Source: Arthrobacter sp. YD4
Lineage (GTDB): Bacteria; Actinomycetota; Actinomycetes; Actinomycetales; Micrococcaceae
Direction: 5' to 3'
NCBI RefSeq assembly: GCF_030410515.1
Contig: NZ_JAUHHD010000002.1
Location: forward strand, 103,419-167,418
Length of the DNA: 64,000 nucleotides
The stretch's first letter is position 1, and the number at the start of each line of letters is the position of its first letter. The notes under the pieces were generated by a model that saw nothing but the letters and a program-made list of their open reading frames with translations, searched no databases and was not told the origin of the DNA. Position numbers and translations under genes: made by a program. This document shows positions 50,396 to 61,100 of this stretch, in pieces.

Positions 50396-53300
50396 CAATC
50401 GTCCTCTCCCATTGGCAGGGCCCACTTCGGGGCTCCCTCGGGTGCCCGCGAGAACAGCCGTTCAGAAAGCGGGCTGACCAGCACATTAATCTCCGGCTGC
50501 ACTTCACGCATCGAATTGGCAATAACGAACGGCGCTTCGGAGGACCCTCCGACCGATGCTCTGGCATTCTCGGGGCTGATGATCAACGGCAGGTACTTGT
50601 CGCCTTCTCCGGTGCGTTCGTACACCAAAGTCTTGCTCATCTCCGCGGCCCGCTTCGCACGCTGATTCCAGCGGTCAATGCGGTTCACGAGAAGGTCACT
50701 TGCCTTCTTGGCGATGTCCTCGTTTTGAGCAGCGGCCGCGATGCGTTTTTTCAGCCGGTTCGCCAGCGCTTCGAGCGCCTCTGGGTGCTCCTTGATCCGC
50801 CAGGCGCTGCGTTCCGGGGAGAGCCCATCAGCGACGGGAGCCTGGAGCACCCGGGCAACACTGACCAGCAGCCCGTCGATACCGCGCTCCAGCGAGGTTG
50901 GCGAATACGGGGTCACCGAGAGCGCCTCGACCTGGGCGTAGAACGTGTTGTGGTAGTTCCGGAACTGCTCGAAATGAGCCAAGTCTCGTGGACGGGCCCA
51001 GTTCCCGAGGGCGACTACGAGACCGGGCCGGTCAGAGGGGTCGCGGCCGACGCGCGAGGATGCCTGGATGTACTCTGCGGTGTTCTTCGGCTGCCCGACC
51101 ACGAGCATGAGCCCGAGGCGCTGCACGTCCACGCCGACTTGGAGCATGGAGGTCGCCAGGACGACGTCGAACGGCGCCTCTTTCCTGCCTGCAGCTTTCT
51201 TGCCTTCCCGGATGGCGGCTACACGGCCCTGGACCGCGGCCGTCGTGTCAAAATTCGGGTCGAACTCCAACCCGAGCCGGTCCAGGGTCCTGCCGATCTC
51301 GGCCGAGGCGATCCGGGAGGTCAGCTCGGCAGTGTGCAGGTTGCCGTACGCTGCGCCGTATCGCTTCGGGAAGCCCGAGTCCTTGCGCGGGTTACCGACC
51401 CTGTTTGCCACATCGTCGGCGATATACCGGGCCATGCCAGCGAGTTCACGGGTGGCATTGAAGTAGCCGACCAGCGTCATGTACGGGTCCGCAGCGCTCC
51501 CCGCCCTGTCGAATAGGAGCTGGCTCGCCAGTAGGAGTACCTCGGCAAGCCGGATTTCCGCGCTGGAGAGGCGCACGCCCTGGGCACTGACACCAAGGTA
51601 CCGCCGTCCCGGGTTCTCCCGGCTGAGCGGAACTTCCTGGGAGAAGTAGGTATCGGCGACGTCGAGCACCTGTGGGGGGAATATCTCGACCTGCCGCCCG
51701 TAGAGTCCCCGCACCTGATCTTGGGCGTTGCGCACGGTCGCTGTCGAGGCCACGATCAGGGGTCTCACCGGTTTGCCGGCCGGGGTTTCCCATGAGGACA
51801 GGGTCTCTACGGCGGCTTCGAAGAGGCCGACAGCTGTGCCGAGGGCCCCGGTGATCAGGTGCAGCTCGTCCTGGATGATCAGGTCCGGCGGCCGAAGCCG
51901 GTTGACGGTCTGCACGGTCGCTGCCGGGTGCCCGTACTTGCTCGCCGGGTGGGTCGTCGTGATGTCGCAGTTGCTGTAGTCCGGATGGACGTACCCGTGT
52001 CGCCCGCACCTGCGGCTGACGTAACCGAACAGTGAGGCTGCCTCGCCCTCGCGGGCAAGCCGGGCGAACTTGTCCACGGTCGCGATTACAAAGGCGGGAG
52101 TGAGGCGGTAAATCTCCTCATCGACGGTGAGTACCGGCAGTCCTTCGTCGACAAGGCCGCCCTTGGAGAAGGGGCAGCGGGCGACGTCGTCGCCGCAGTA
52201 AACGAATACCCGGCGCATCGTCGCATCAGTCTTGACCTGGGCGGCGGTAATGGGCGTGCCACACCATGGGCACCGCTGAATCTGGAGGACCGTTAGCCGG
52301 TGGGAACCGTATTCGTTGGCCTTGGTGAGCTGCTCGTCCGCTTCCTCGAAACGTTTCGGGCTCACGTCGGTGCCTACCCACAGCCCGATGCGGAATGGCT
52401 CGGCTCCCCAGATCTCGTCATTTTCGCGACGCGCCAGTTCGGCCGCGCACATCAAGGTCGTTGCCCGCTGGAACTGCTGGGCGGTCAGCAGTCGCAGGGT
52501 GTACCGCATGAGAACCGCTACGCCGTCGCGCCCGTCGAGCTGGCCGTCTGTCGAGGGGAGTAACCCTTGGCGGCGGCGGATCGCGAACGTGTAGGCGGCA
52601 AGGCCGAGATAGGCCTCGGTCTTGCCACCGCCGGTGGGGAAGAACAGTAGCTCCACACGAGCTAGGTGATCGGCGCTGCGGAATTGTGCTGTCGGGTCCG
52701 TCAGTGCGCCAAGCTGCATGAGGATGAACGCAAGCTGGAAGGGACGCCAGGAGGCCGCGCCCGGACCCTTTGCGGCAACTGCTGCCTGTGCTTGCTCGAT
52801 GGTCACTGTTGGATCAGATGCCCGCAGGGCTGCTACCTGAGAGGCGATGCGCTGATTACGCATCACGCGGTTCATGAACTGAAAGCAGCGCAGCGCTTCA
52901 GGATCGCTGGCGATGTGTTCGAGCCCCTCGGCAAGCCGTTGGCGTGCCTGGGACGCTTCCCACAGGACAGCCTCGGCGGTTTCCTGAAGATGTGCGGGAA
53001 GATTCATCGCCGTGACTTTTTGTTCGTCGAGCCACGCGCCGTAGCCGGAAACCAAGGGGGTCAGCCCAGCCTTCAGCCCCTCTGGGGTCACTTTCGAAAG
53101 CGCATCCATCGACAGCATCGCGTCCTTCACGGATCGTGCGCGTGTCTGCGGCGTCTCAGCGACAGGAAGCCACGTCGTAGAGACCTCAGCTGCCCGGCGT
53201 GAACCATTGCGCGCCACCCAATCCACCGAGCACGTGCGACCGATCGCGAACTCCAAACGGTTGCGGTACTGGAGGTTCAACCGCTTGACCTCGTCGTCAT

Positions 53301-54111
53301 GTTCCGGCCAGTCCTGCTCCAGGACATCCCGCACCGGGAGAAACACCTCCTCCCCGCCGGCGTTAACGCGGAGCTGGGTCTGGAACATCCACATGTTCAC
53401 CGGGATCGGCATCGGCGTCTCCCGGTCATTGCACAGTGCAATCTCCACCAGAACCCGGCCAAACTGCGGATCGTCATACCTGTCCACCCGCAGGCAGATC
53501 GAGTCCCGCAACGTTATCGTCGCAGTCTTCCCCGGGGTCAGGTCGGCGAGTTTGATCGTGCGTGGTTCTTCGACGGGAGTGCGCTGGTAGTGACGGATCG
53601 GGCGGCCGGCTTTGGTGACCTGATCGGTCTCGACCGTCGAGTATGTACCCCATGATGCGGTGACCGCGAACGCAGTCAGGTCTGCCGGCACCTGGAACCG
53701 CAGGCCCATTGACGCCGGGATCATCAGCCCTTGTTTTGGGGTGCGATCCTCCGTGTCATCGTCCTCCGCATCCGCCGTCGTCTCGTCGGCGGCGAATGCC
53801 GGAACGCCGCGCTGCTCGCGCGCAGCGTCATCGTCCATGCGGGCCTCAACGATGTGCCCGCGCTCCGGGGCGCTTTCGAATTCGCCATCTTTGAGTGCCT
53901 TGCCTGTGAGCTTCACTGGTCCGATGTGCCCCACCAGGTACTGAGAGCGGGGGCTAAACGGCAGAACTTCTTCAGGTCCGTGGATTGGCCCGAGCAGTTC
54001 CCGCTCCAGGATGTCGGCCAGGTTCTCGCGCACCATGAACGAGGAGCCATCCAGCTCATGGGTGAGCTCGTAAGGCTTCTGAGGTGGTCGCGTGGTCGTG
54101 GTCTCGCTCAT
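50395..54111 (-). CDS. drmA: DISARM helicase DrmA
   Basis: 1238 residues. Superfamily 2 helicase motifs in the middle: LLFFPTGGGKTEAYLGLAAY (Walker A), RPPDLIIQDELHLITGALGT (Walker B as DELH), LIVASTATVRNAQDQVRGLY (motif III), and in the C-terminal half VVLATSMLQVGVDVQRLGLM and YIQASSRVGRDPSDRPGLV (motif VI). Cysteine pairs CPWCGTPI and DDVARCPF may bind zinc. Overlaps the drmMI stop by ATGA. A DISARM core helicase, with DrmB. Confidence 0.94.
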   Translation of the reverse strand: MSETTTTRPPQKPYELTHELDGSSFMVRENLADILERELLGPIHGPEEVLPFSPRSQYLVGHIGPVKLTGKALKDGEFESAPERGHIVEARMDDDAAREQRGVPAFAADETTADAEDDDTEDRTPKQGLMIPASMGLRFQVPADLTAFAVTASWGTYSTVETDQVTKAGRPIRHYQRTPVEEPRTIKLADLTPGKTATITLRDSICLRVDRYDDPQFGRVLVEIALCNDRETPMPIPVNMWMFQTQLRVNAGGEEVFLPVRDVLEQDWPEHDDEVKRLNLQYRNRLEFAIGRTCSVDWVARNGSRRAAEVSTTWLPVAETPQTRARSVKDAMLSMDALSKVTPEGLKAGLTPLVSGYGAWLDEQKVTAMNLPAHLQETAEAVLWEASQARQRLAEGLEHIASDPEALRCFQFMNRVMRNQRIASQVAALRASDPTVTIEQAQAAVAAKGPGAASWRPFQLAFILMQLGALTDPTAQFRSADHLARVELLFFPTGGGKTEAYLGLAAYTFAIRRRQGLLPSTDGQLDGRDGVAVLMRYTLRLLTAQQFQRATTLMCAAELARRENDEIWGAEPFRIGLWVGTDVSPKRFEEADEQLTKANEYGSHRLTVLQIQRCPWCGTPITAAQVKTDATMRRVFVYCGDDVARCPFSKGGLVDEGLPVLTVDEEIYRLTPAFVIATVDKFARLAREGEAASLFGYVSRRCGRHGYVHPDYSNCDITTTHPASKYGHPAATVQTVNRLRPPDLIIQDELHLITGALGTAVGLFEAAVETLSSWETPAGKPVRPLIVASTATVRNAQDQVRGLYGRQVEIFPPQVLDVADTYFSQEVPLSRENPGRRYLGVSAQGVRLSSAEIRLAEVLLLASQLLFDRAGSAADPYMTLVGYFNATRELAGMARYIADDVANRVGNPRKDSGFPKRYGAAYGNLHTAELTSRIASAEIGRTLDRLGLEFDPNFDTTAAVQGRVAAIREGKKAAGRKEAPFDVVLATSMLQVGVDVQRLGLMLVVGQPKNTAEYIQASSRVGRDPSDRPGLVVALGNWARPRDLAHFEQFRNYHNTFYAQVEALSVTPYSPTSLERGIDGLLVSVARVLQAPVADGLSPERSAWRIKEHPEALEALANRLKKRIAAAAQNEDIAKKASDLLVNRIDRWNQRAKRAAEMSKTLVYERTGEGDKYLPLIISPENARASVGGSSEAPFVIANSMREVQPEINVLVSPLSERLFSRAPEGAPKWALPMGEDD

Positions 54112-57100
54112 GAGAACAATGTCTCCATTCCATCCGACATTGACTTCGCTTTTCTTCCTTTCGCCGCCTTCTTCGGAAGCGCAGCGGCCTCAGCAGCCGC
54201 CCGGCGGTGGTTTTCTTCAAGCAACCGGTCAAGGATCTCAACCCGGGCGACAGGACTCACCGTCCACCGCTCCATCTGGCGATAGGTGTGGAAGCCATGG
54301 TCCAGTGCTATGTCAGACCAGCCGTAGGCGTCCAAGACTGCGTCGTCCACCTCTGCGTGGATTGCTCGCAACCTGGCGACATCAGGATCCACTGAGTCGG
54401 AAACTGAGGGGTCGTTCACGAAGTTGTAGAGCTTCGTCAGCCCGAGCCCACGCCGCAACATAACCTCACGGCGCTCCTCATCAAGCGTTCGTCCGACCTG
54501 TTCGAGCCATTCGGTCGGCTGTGGTCGCGGGAAAGTGTCGAACACGTCGGATGGGGTATATCGAGGATCAGACTTCATCCCGGACCCGTACTTCACCACC
54601 CACCCTTGATGAATGCTCGACGACAGAACAGCCTGATCGCTAAAGGACGCTGTAGCCACCACGTTCACAGCATTACTGAATACTTGGTTGGTTGTGACCC
54701 TCACGGGCATGAGCGACTTGCTGGTTAGCGCGATGACCAGTAAGTCTTCAAGTCCTGCGATTGCTTTCCTCATGGCTGGTCGACGCTCGCCGTATTGCCA
54801 CCAGTAGTCTCTATAAACTTTCCGGTTGTTCTTTAAGCGCTCGGGCAGGACTTCCTCGCGTACGCGGTGCATCGGCAACGCATAGGTCTCCGCCGTTTCC
54901 AAGGGAGCATGGTCAAAATCGATGGCCCAACGTGACGCTGAGCAGTCGGGGCGTGAGTTGACGTCCTCTCCATTAAGGTAGGGATGTAGTACCTCGGCAT
55001 TCTTTGCGGATCGGGCTATCCAGTCAGACGCTTGAGCAGGGTCAAGCACGAATCCTTTACCCAGTACTGTGCAGCCTTGGAATGCAACGCCCTGGTTTTC
55101 TCTTAGTGCTGCTGGATTGCCGTCCACACGACCGCTCGGTTCGAGAAGTGAAGAGATTCGCTTGACCCGCCGACCATCACTAACTCGGGGAAGTGTGTCT
55201 GGGACGAATGACACGGTTCCCCACACCGCGGCATACTGCAAGCTTGCACTCGCAGCAGGCCAAATCTGGCTCTGGATTGACTGAGTAATAGTGAAACCAT
55301 TGGCAACCATTTGGTCGAGTCCGACCTCCCGAGATGCACCCTGCGCAATCGAGTTAGTCGCTATGAGACCAAGCACTCCCCGGGTGTTAAGTGCAGCAAG
55401 GGCACGGAGGAAGAAGTACGCTACAAGGTCTGAGCTCCCCTTAACGCCGCGTGCCAGAACTTCAACAAGCCAATCTCGAATGTTTGTCCCCATCGCACCG
55501 GAGAGCTTCTGCCCGCCCAAAAATGGGGGATTTCCGATGATCGCGTCGAAGCCGCCGTGATCGACCATGACGTCAGGCGCTTCAAGCACCCAGTGCAGCG
55601 GTTGCCAGCGCTCGTAATCGGTCTGCACCATCGGCCTGAGGCCGCGGTCAATGATGGTGGCTAGCCAATTACTCTCCGGCTCTCCGTCACGCGGGCCCGG
55701 GTGTGCCCGCTTTACAGCTTCGCGCAGGTTCCCGTAGGCCTCATCGAGTGCCTTGCCAGGCTTTCCACCTAGCGGGAGACCAGCGGCGATCACACCGTCG
55801 GCTATCGTGCGTAGCGACGCTGTGATCTCGCGGAGCTCCCGCAATTGCCGATGCTTTGCAACGCTGCTGCGGGCGGGATCGTCTTCGTCTATCTCGGTGG
55901 AGAGACGTTCGCGCAGTGCAACTGCCTTACGGACAATTGTGTCGATGTCGACGTCGAAGATGTCGAACATCTGGCCGGAGGAAACGCGCGTCGGGTCAAT
56001 GTGGAGTTTGCGGAGCTGGTCGAGGCTGGTGAGCCCGAGCAGGGAGTTGCCGAGGAAGACCTTGTCGTCGACAAAGGAAAATGGAAGGTCGCGATCTAGG
56101 GATACGAGCCAGAGGGAGAGCTTGCACATCTCGACAGCCATGTCGTTGATGTCTGCCCCGTACAGGCAGTTAGCAACGACTTGGCGGATGGCACGCCCAT
56201 ACAGGTCCTTGCGGTGGGAGTTGGCGGGGTCTTCTTCAGTCCATGCCTCCACCACGCGGTCGGCGAGGTACCGGGCAGCAGCCACGAGGAACGCGCCAGA
56301 CCCGCAGGCGATATCGGCGACCTTGAGGCCGAGAAGCTCGTCGGAAGACTTCAGCTTCCACTGCTCGCCGTCAGCGTTCTGATGTGGGCCGGGGGAGTAG
56401 CACAGCGGCTGGAGAGCATGGAGAACGATCTCTTCAGCCAAGGACTTGGGCGTGTAGTGGGCGCCGGCGTTCTTTCGTGAAGGGGTCTCTTTCACGACCA
56501 GACCCCCGGCCACGACTACAAACGGGTGTCCACGCAAGTCCGGTCGGATGAGCCCGAGCCATGGCCTGATGCGGTCGCGCAGCGTGTTGTCGTCGCCGAC
56601 GGCCTGGGCGAGGGCACTGATTGCACTGGGGTCGGCCTCAGCGGTGATGGCTTTGGCGATGGTCGCCGCTGACGACGGACTAGCCGAGGGCTGGTCTTCC
56701 TCAACCCATTCGCGGACCGCCGCGGCGAGCTTCTTCGGGTCGGCGTGGGTAGTCGCCAGTTCTTCAAGTATGGTCAGCGGGACCTCGGGCTCCGCTCCAG
56801 TGGTTCCTATGATGCCGAGGGTGGGCTCACTGACACGTGTCGCGGTATAGCCGAGCAGGCCTTCATAGATGTAGCCGATCTGCTCGACGTCGATGTCGCG
56901 GAACGAAATCTGCCGACTTTCCCCTTTCACGTACGCCACCTGAATGGAGCGCAGCACGTGGAGCATTACCCGGTCGGAGACCGTGACGGCCAGAGCGCCC
57001 TGTTCATCCGTACCCGTGAGGAAGGGGAACCGTGCCGGATCGAACAGCGATCCGCCATAGGCAGGCATGCGCAGGTTCTCGAACGATGCACCCTTGTAGA

Positions 57101-58190
57101 GGGCCTGGCTGGTCGCAAGCAGCCGGTGCCAGGTCAGCGACGTGGCGTCGAGAGCTTCCTCGCTATCGTCGTTCCGCCGGCCAGTGAGTCGCTGAAGTTC
57201 GCCGGCGATGCCGTAGCCCTGTTCAAACAGCTCCCCAGACGGCAGCAGGCCGCGCTCTTCGGCGAACAACAGGAACACCGCCCGCATCATTAAGGTGACG
57301 GCAGCCTCGTAGATGTCTTGGGAACGGTCGGGAAGCGGGTAGGGCAAGCCACGGCGTTCTGTCTCGGCAGCAGACTCCGAGAACGACTGTATGAGCAGTT
57401 CGACGGCCCGGCGCACCTGCGCGCCGAGCGCTTCAGTGATCTCCTCGGCTGCGGCAATGGATTCGTTGAAAAGTACAGGAAGGCGCTCGGCGGGATCGCC
57501 GCCGATGATGTGCTGTCTCCCGACCAGAGTAAGGAAGGCGTCGCGTGCCCGGGGCTCTTCGACCCAGGTGAGCGCGTCCACGATGCCGGAAGCTGCCATG
57601 CTGCCCTCGCGGGCGCAGACCAGGCCCCACCACCGACCGTCAGTGACGATGCCGATCTCGACCCTGTTTTCGCGCAGGAGCGCCTCGCAGCGGTCGATTG
57701 GAGTTGCGGCCCACAGGTCGTTGGGTGTCTGGCGCAATGAGTCCGTCGGATCCACGACGAGCACGAGCGCGCCAATATCCTCCACACTGAGAAGGGCCCC
57801 CTGCGCGGTGACGGTGACCGCCCGGTTGGGCGACTGTGCCTCTACGCCCGAGACGATGCCCCATTCCAGTGATTCACCCCAGCCGACGACGTCCCGCAGA
57901 ACGGTCTCGACCCACTTGTCGCGTTCTGTTCGGTAACCGCCCAGCCTGATGTCACTGTCGGGGTCGCGGTCAAGGGCTTCCCAAGCGGACTCGAACGCCT
58001 TGCGGGCATCGACCAGGGCTTCGAAGCGGTCAGGGTGAGTGGCGCGGAAGTCCGGGATGCCGTTCGGCCATACCCTTTTGAGCGGCGGGATGGCGAGGAA
58101 CGGCCCGTCTGTGTCGACGAGCTGGAGCCACGCCCGATGCAGGTCTGTAGCGTTGATCTTCGGACCGGTGACCTTCTTGGGTCGCGCCAT
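54108..58190 (-). CDS. drmMI: DISARM adenine DNA methyltransferase DrmMI
   Basis: 1360 residues from ATG 58190, sharing one base with the drmD stop (TGATG), as at drmA/drmB; an in-frame ATG lies four codons upstream. Class I N6-adenine MTase: SAM motif I LKVADIACGSGAFLVAAARY, catalytic GFDAIIGNPPFLGGQKLSGA (NPPF), with LYGADINDMAVEMCKLSLWL before it. The C-terminal third is a target-recognition region, and 54600-55600 is less GC-rich, as common for recognition domains. Methylates host sites so DISARM spares self DNA. Confidence 0.94.
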   Translation of the reverse strand: MARPKKVTGPKINATDLHRAWLQLVDTDGPFLAIPPLKRVWPNGIPDFRATHPDRFEALVDARKAFESAWEALDRDPDSDIRLGGYRTERDKWVETVLRDVVGWGESLEWGIVSGVEAQSPNRAVTVTAQGALLSVEDIGALVLVVDPTDSLRQTPNDLWAATPIDRCEALLRENRVEIGIVTDGRWWGLVCAREGSMAASGIVDALTWVEEPRARDAFLTLVGRQHIIGGDPAERLPVLFNESIAAAEEITEALGAQVRRAVELLIQSFSESAAETERRGLPYPLPDRSQDIYEAAVTLMMRAVFLLFAEERGLLPSGELFEQGYGIAGELQRLTGRRNDDSEEALDATSLTWHRLLATSQALYKGASFENLRMPAYGGSLFDPARFPFLTGTDEQGALAVTVSDRVMLHVLRSIQVAYVKGESRQISFRDIDVEQIGYIYEGLLGYTATRVSEPTLGIIGTTGAEPEVPLTILEELATTHADPKKLAAAVREWVEEDQPSASPSSAATIAKAITAEADPSAISALAQAVGDDNTLRDRIRPWLGLIRPDLRGHPFVVVAGGLVVKETPSRKNAGAHYTPKSLAEEIVLHALQPLCYSPGPHQNADGEQWKLKSSDELLGLKVADIACGSGAFLVAAARYLADRVVEAWTEEDPANSHRKDLYGRAIRQVVANCLYGADINDMAVEMCKLSLWLVSLDRDLPFSFVDDKVFLGNSLLGLTSLDQLRKLHIDPTRVSSGQMFDIFDVDIDTIVRKAVALRERLSTEIDEDDPARSSVAKHRQLRELREITASLRTIADGVIAAGLPLGGKPGKALDEAYGNLREAVKRAHPGPRDGEPESNWLATIIDRGLRPMVQTDYERWQPLHWVLEAPDVMVDHGGFDAIIGNPPFLGGQKLSGAMGTNIRDWLVEVLARGVKGSSDLVAYFFLRALAALNTRGVLGLIATNSIAQGASREVGLDQMVANGFTITQSIQSQIWPAASASLQYAAVWGTVSFVPDTLPRVSDGRRVKRISSLLEPSGRVDGNPAALRENQGVAFQGCTVLGKGFVLDPAQASDWIARSAKNAEVLHPYLNGEDVNSRPDCSASRWAIDFDHAPLETAETYALPMHRVREEVLPERLKNNRKVYRDYWWQYGERRPAMRKAIAGLEDLLVIALTSKSLMPVRVTTNQVFSNAVNVVATASFSDQAVLSSSIHQGWVVKYGSGMKSDPRYTPSDVFDTFPRPQPTEWLEQVGRTLDEERREVMLRRGLGLTKLYNFVNDPSVSDSVDPDVARLRAIHAEVDDAVLDAYGWSDIALDHGFHTYRQMERWTVSPVARVEILDRLLEENHRRAAAEAAALPKKAAKGRKAKSMSDGMETLFS

Positions 58191-61100
58191 CAGTTGGTCC
58201 ATCCTTCTGCGTCTTCACGGGTGAGGGCGAACACGACCGCCGCCGCCGTGGTGTGTGGCTTGACGTCGACATACCGCTCTTTGATCGCGTCGATCTCACG
58301 GGCTTCCTCGTCGTCGAGTTCGTCCAGGCGCCGTTGCATCGCTTCGATGTCCCGGCTGCGCTGGCGCTGCTGGTCATCGGGCAGGAGCATTGCCGCGGCC
58401 TCTTCGTCGGCTCGGCGCAGACGTGCGAGGGAGTCTCGGAGGTTGGTCCGGAACGCAGCGAAGATGTCCCGTGCCCGCTGGACGTCTGCTTCCTGGCGGC
58501 GCGTCAACTGTTCAAGGACGAGCTCGTGGCGTCGGCCGGCGCGGGCCTGCATGGACTCTTCGAGCCGGACCCGCAGCGGGGCGTCCGGGATATTCCACAG
58601 GTCGCAGAGCTGGTCGCGGACGCGCTCGTCCGCCGGTGCGATTTTCTCGCCGTCGAGTGCGTGGTCCAGTGCGGTTTCGGCTTTTTCCTCTGCCATCGCG
58701 CGGCGTCCGTGCAACCGGACGCCAGCCAGGAACACTTCCTCGTGCAGGCGGATGCCGCCTCGCCCAACCAAGACCATGCGGGTGACTGCGGCGACAAATG
58801 ATTCGGGCAGATCGTCGACCACGACGGCGGTGACGCGACTGAGCGGCGAGTCGACGCTCCACAAAGAGCGGCGCAAGAGACGCTGTGCCTTCTGCACGAT
58901 CGGGTGTCCGAGGTGCACGTACACGAGTTCGTTGTGCCCGTCCGCTGCCTGGGGGTCGAAGGTGATCGGACGGATGATTTCAGGTTTCAGACGTGTCGGC
59001 AAGCCTTTGAGGGCCGCGCTCCATCCCGCCGAAAGACTGGGCACATCGAACACTTCGGCGTCGGTGAACTCCTCGAAGTCGTGGTTCGCGGTGAGCGGTT
59101 GCTGGTGGTTGATCCGCAGGGCGGTATCAACCACTCGGCGCAGGTTGGCCGGATCCAGATGCATCTCACTGCGCGAGGCCTCGTACCCCTGTTCAAGCTG
59201 TGTCAGCCTGGCGTTGAGTTCCATGCCGCCGGCCAGGGCTGTGTTGATGACGTCGTTTGTGTCGACGCCTTTCGCCTTGGACCGCGCAGGTGTCCGCTTG
59301 CCAAAGTGGCGCTGGATCTCGTCGCCGATGACCTGGTTTACCGAGCCGAGATCCTGTTCGACATTTGCGACCTTCCTCGCGACGCGGGCCATGAAGGAGG
59401 CGTCTGCGGCGTAGACGGAGGAGTCACTGGCGGGGGCGAAATGGAAGACCAACGGTTCGTGTTTCTGGCCGTACCTATCGATACGCCCGATACGTTGCTC
59501 CAAGCGCGACGGGTTGAACGGGATATCGAAGTTCACCAGCCGGTGGCAGTGCGTCTGGAGATCGATACCCTCGCCGGCGGCGTCCGTGGCGAGCAGGACA
59601 CGCACCGGTTCCTTCTTAGGGTCCTCGGTGAACTGTGACCGGATGTACTCGCGGTCCTCGGGCGACGTGGAGCCCTGGATAACGGCGAGCCTGTCCCCGT
59701 ACCCCCGCTGGGTCAGCACACGGGTCAGCCAGTCGACAGTATGGGCGTATTCGGTGAACACGACGACACGATCAGTTGAAAAGGGCCCGCCTTCGGGACG
59801 GCATACGGAATCAAGGTACTTCAGCAGTTCATCGAGCCGGGAGTCTGCCTGGGACTCGTAGCTCAGGCCCCATTCCATGAGTGCGGCGAGCTGGCGGGGT
59901 TCGGCGGCGACCAGCGGATCGGAGCCTTTGGATTCTCGCAGCCGTTCGGCCTCGTCCTGCTCCCACAGGCCCTCTTCCTCATCCGACTGCCCCTCGCCGA
60001 AGACGTCATCGTAGTCGTCATCTGCCAGGCCACGGCCGGCCTTGGCACTGAGGTAGTGCGAGAGCGTCTTTCCGAACGCAAACGGGCTGGACAGGAACCT
60101 CTTCTTCAGCAACATGGTGACAATGTCGCCACTGGGCTTGGTGCCGTTGGCCTTGGCACTTTTGACGACAATCTGATCCAGGAGCTCGAACATCTCCTGC
60201 TCGTCATCGCGCGGGGTGTAGGGCAGGGCGCTGACCTTGCGCTTCTTGAAATCCTTGCCGGTCAGGTCGCTCTTGAGGCGACGGACCGTTACATCCTTGA
60301 GTGCTTTGGAATCCAGGAGCGCGCCGCGGGAGAAGCGCCGGGAGTCGATCATCTCCATCAGTGCAGTAAAGGATTCCGGGTGTCCGTTGTGCGGCGTCGC
60401 GGAGAGGAAGAGCCGGTGTTCGCACCGTTCCGCGAGATCCCTCACCGCGACGGTGCGCTGGGTGTCCACTGCGTACCCGCGGCCTCCGGCGATTGCCGGG
60501 GGACTGGAAGGGGCGACGTGGTGGGCCTCGTCCACAACGAGGATGTCGAATGCGAAGCGTTTCGCCGTCTTCGGGCTTTTTACTTGGGCATACACATCGC
60601 GTAGCAGCCGCTGCGAGCGGACTTGGGGTAGCCAAGCCATGCTCACTATGACACGGGGGAACATCAGGAACGGGTTGGCGTGCAGTCCGTGCGTGCGGCG
60701 TACTTCTGCCATCAGCTCGGAGTTGACGATGGTGAAGTCCAGCCCGAACTTGTCCCGCATTTCGTCCTGCCATTTTAGGGACAGGCTCGGAGGACACACG
60801 ATCACCGCGGTGCGGGCACGGTGCCGCAGCAGCAGTTCCTGGATCACAAGACCCGCCTCGATGGTCTTTCCCAGGCCGACATCATCGGCCAGCAGCAGGT
60901 TGGTGCGCGGCGCCCCGAGGGCACGGCGCAGCGGCTCAAGCTGGTATGCCTCGACGTTCGCGCCGGACCAGAACGGAGCTTGGTAGCGGTTCGGGTCGGC
61001 GCTCGTGACCGCACCCCATCGCATTGCGTCCACAAAGCCAGCCAGCGTGGTTGGGTCATCGAACTGCTCGGCATAGATCGTCTCCGGCAGTCCCTGAGCC

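Noticed and set aside
54108..58202. Start of drmMI at 58202
   Set aside because: The ATG at 58190 forms the same TGATG junction as drmA/drmB; the earlier ATG cannot be excluded but adds only four residues.
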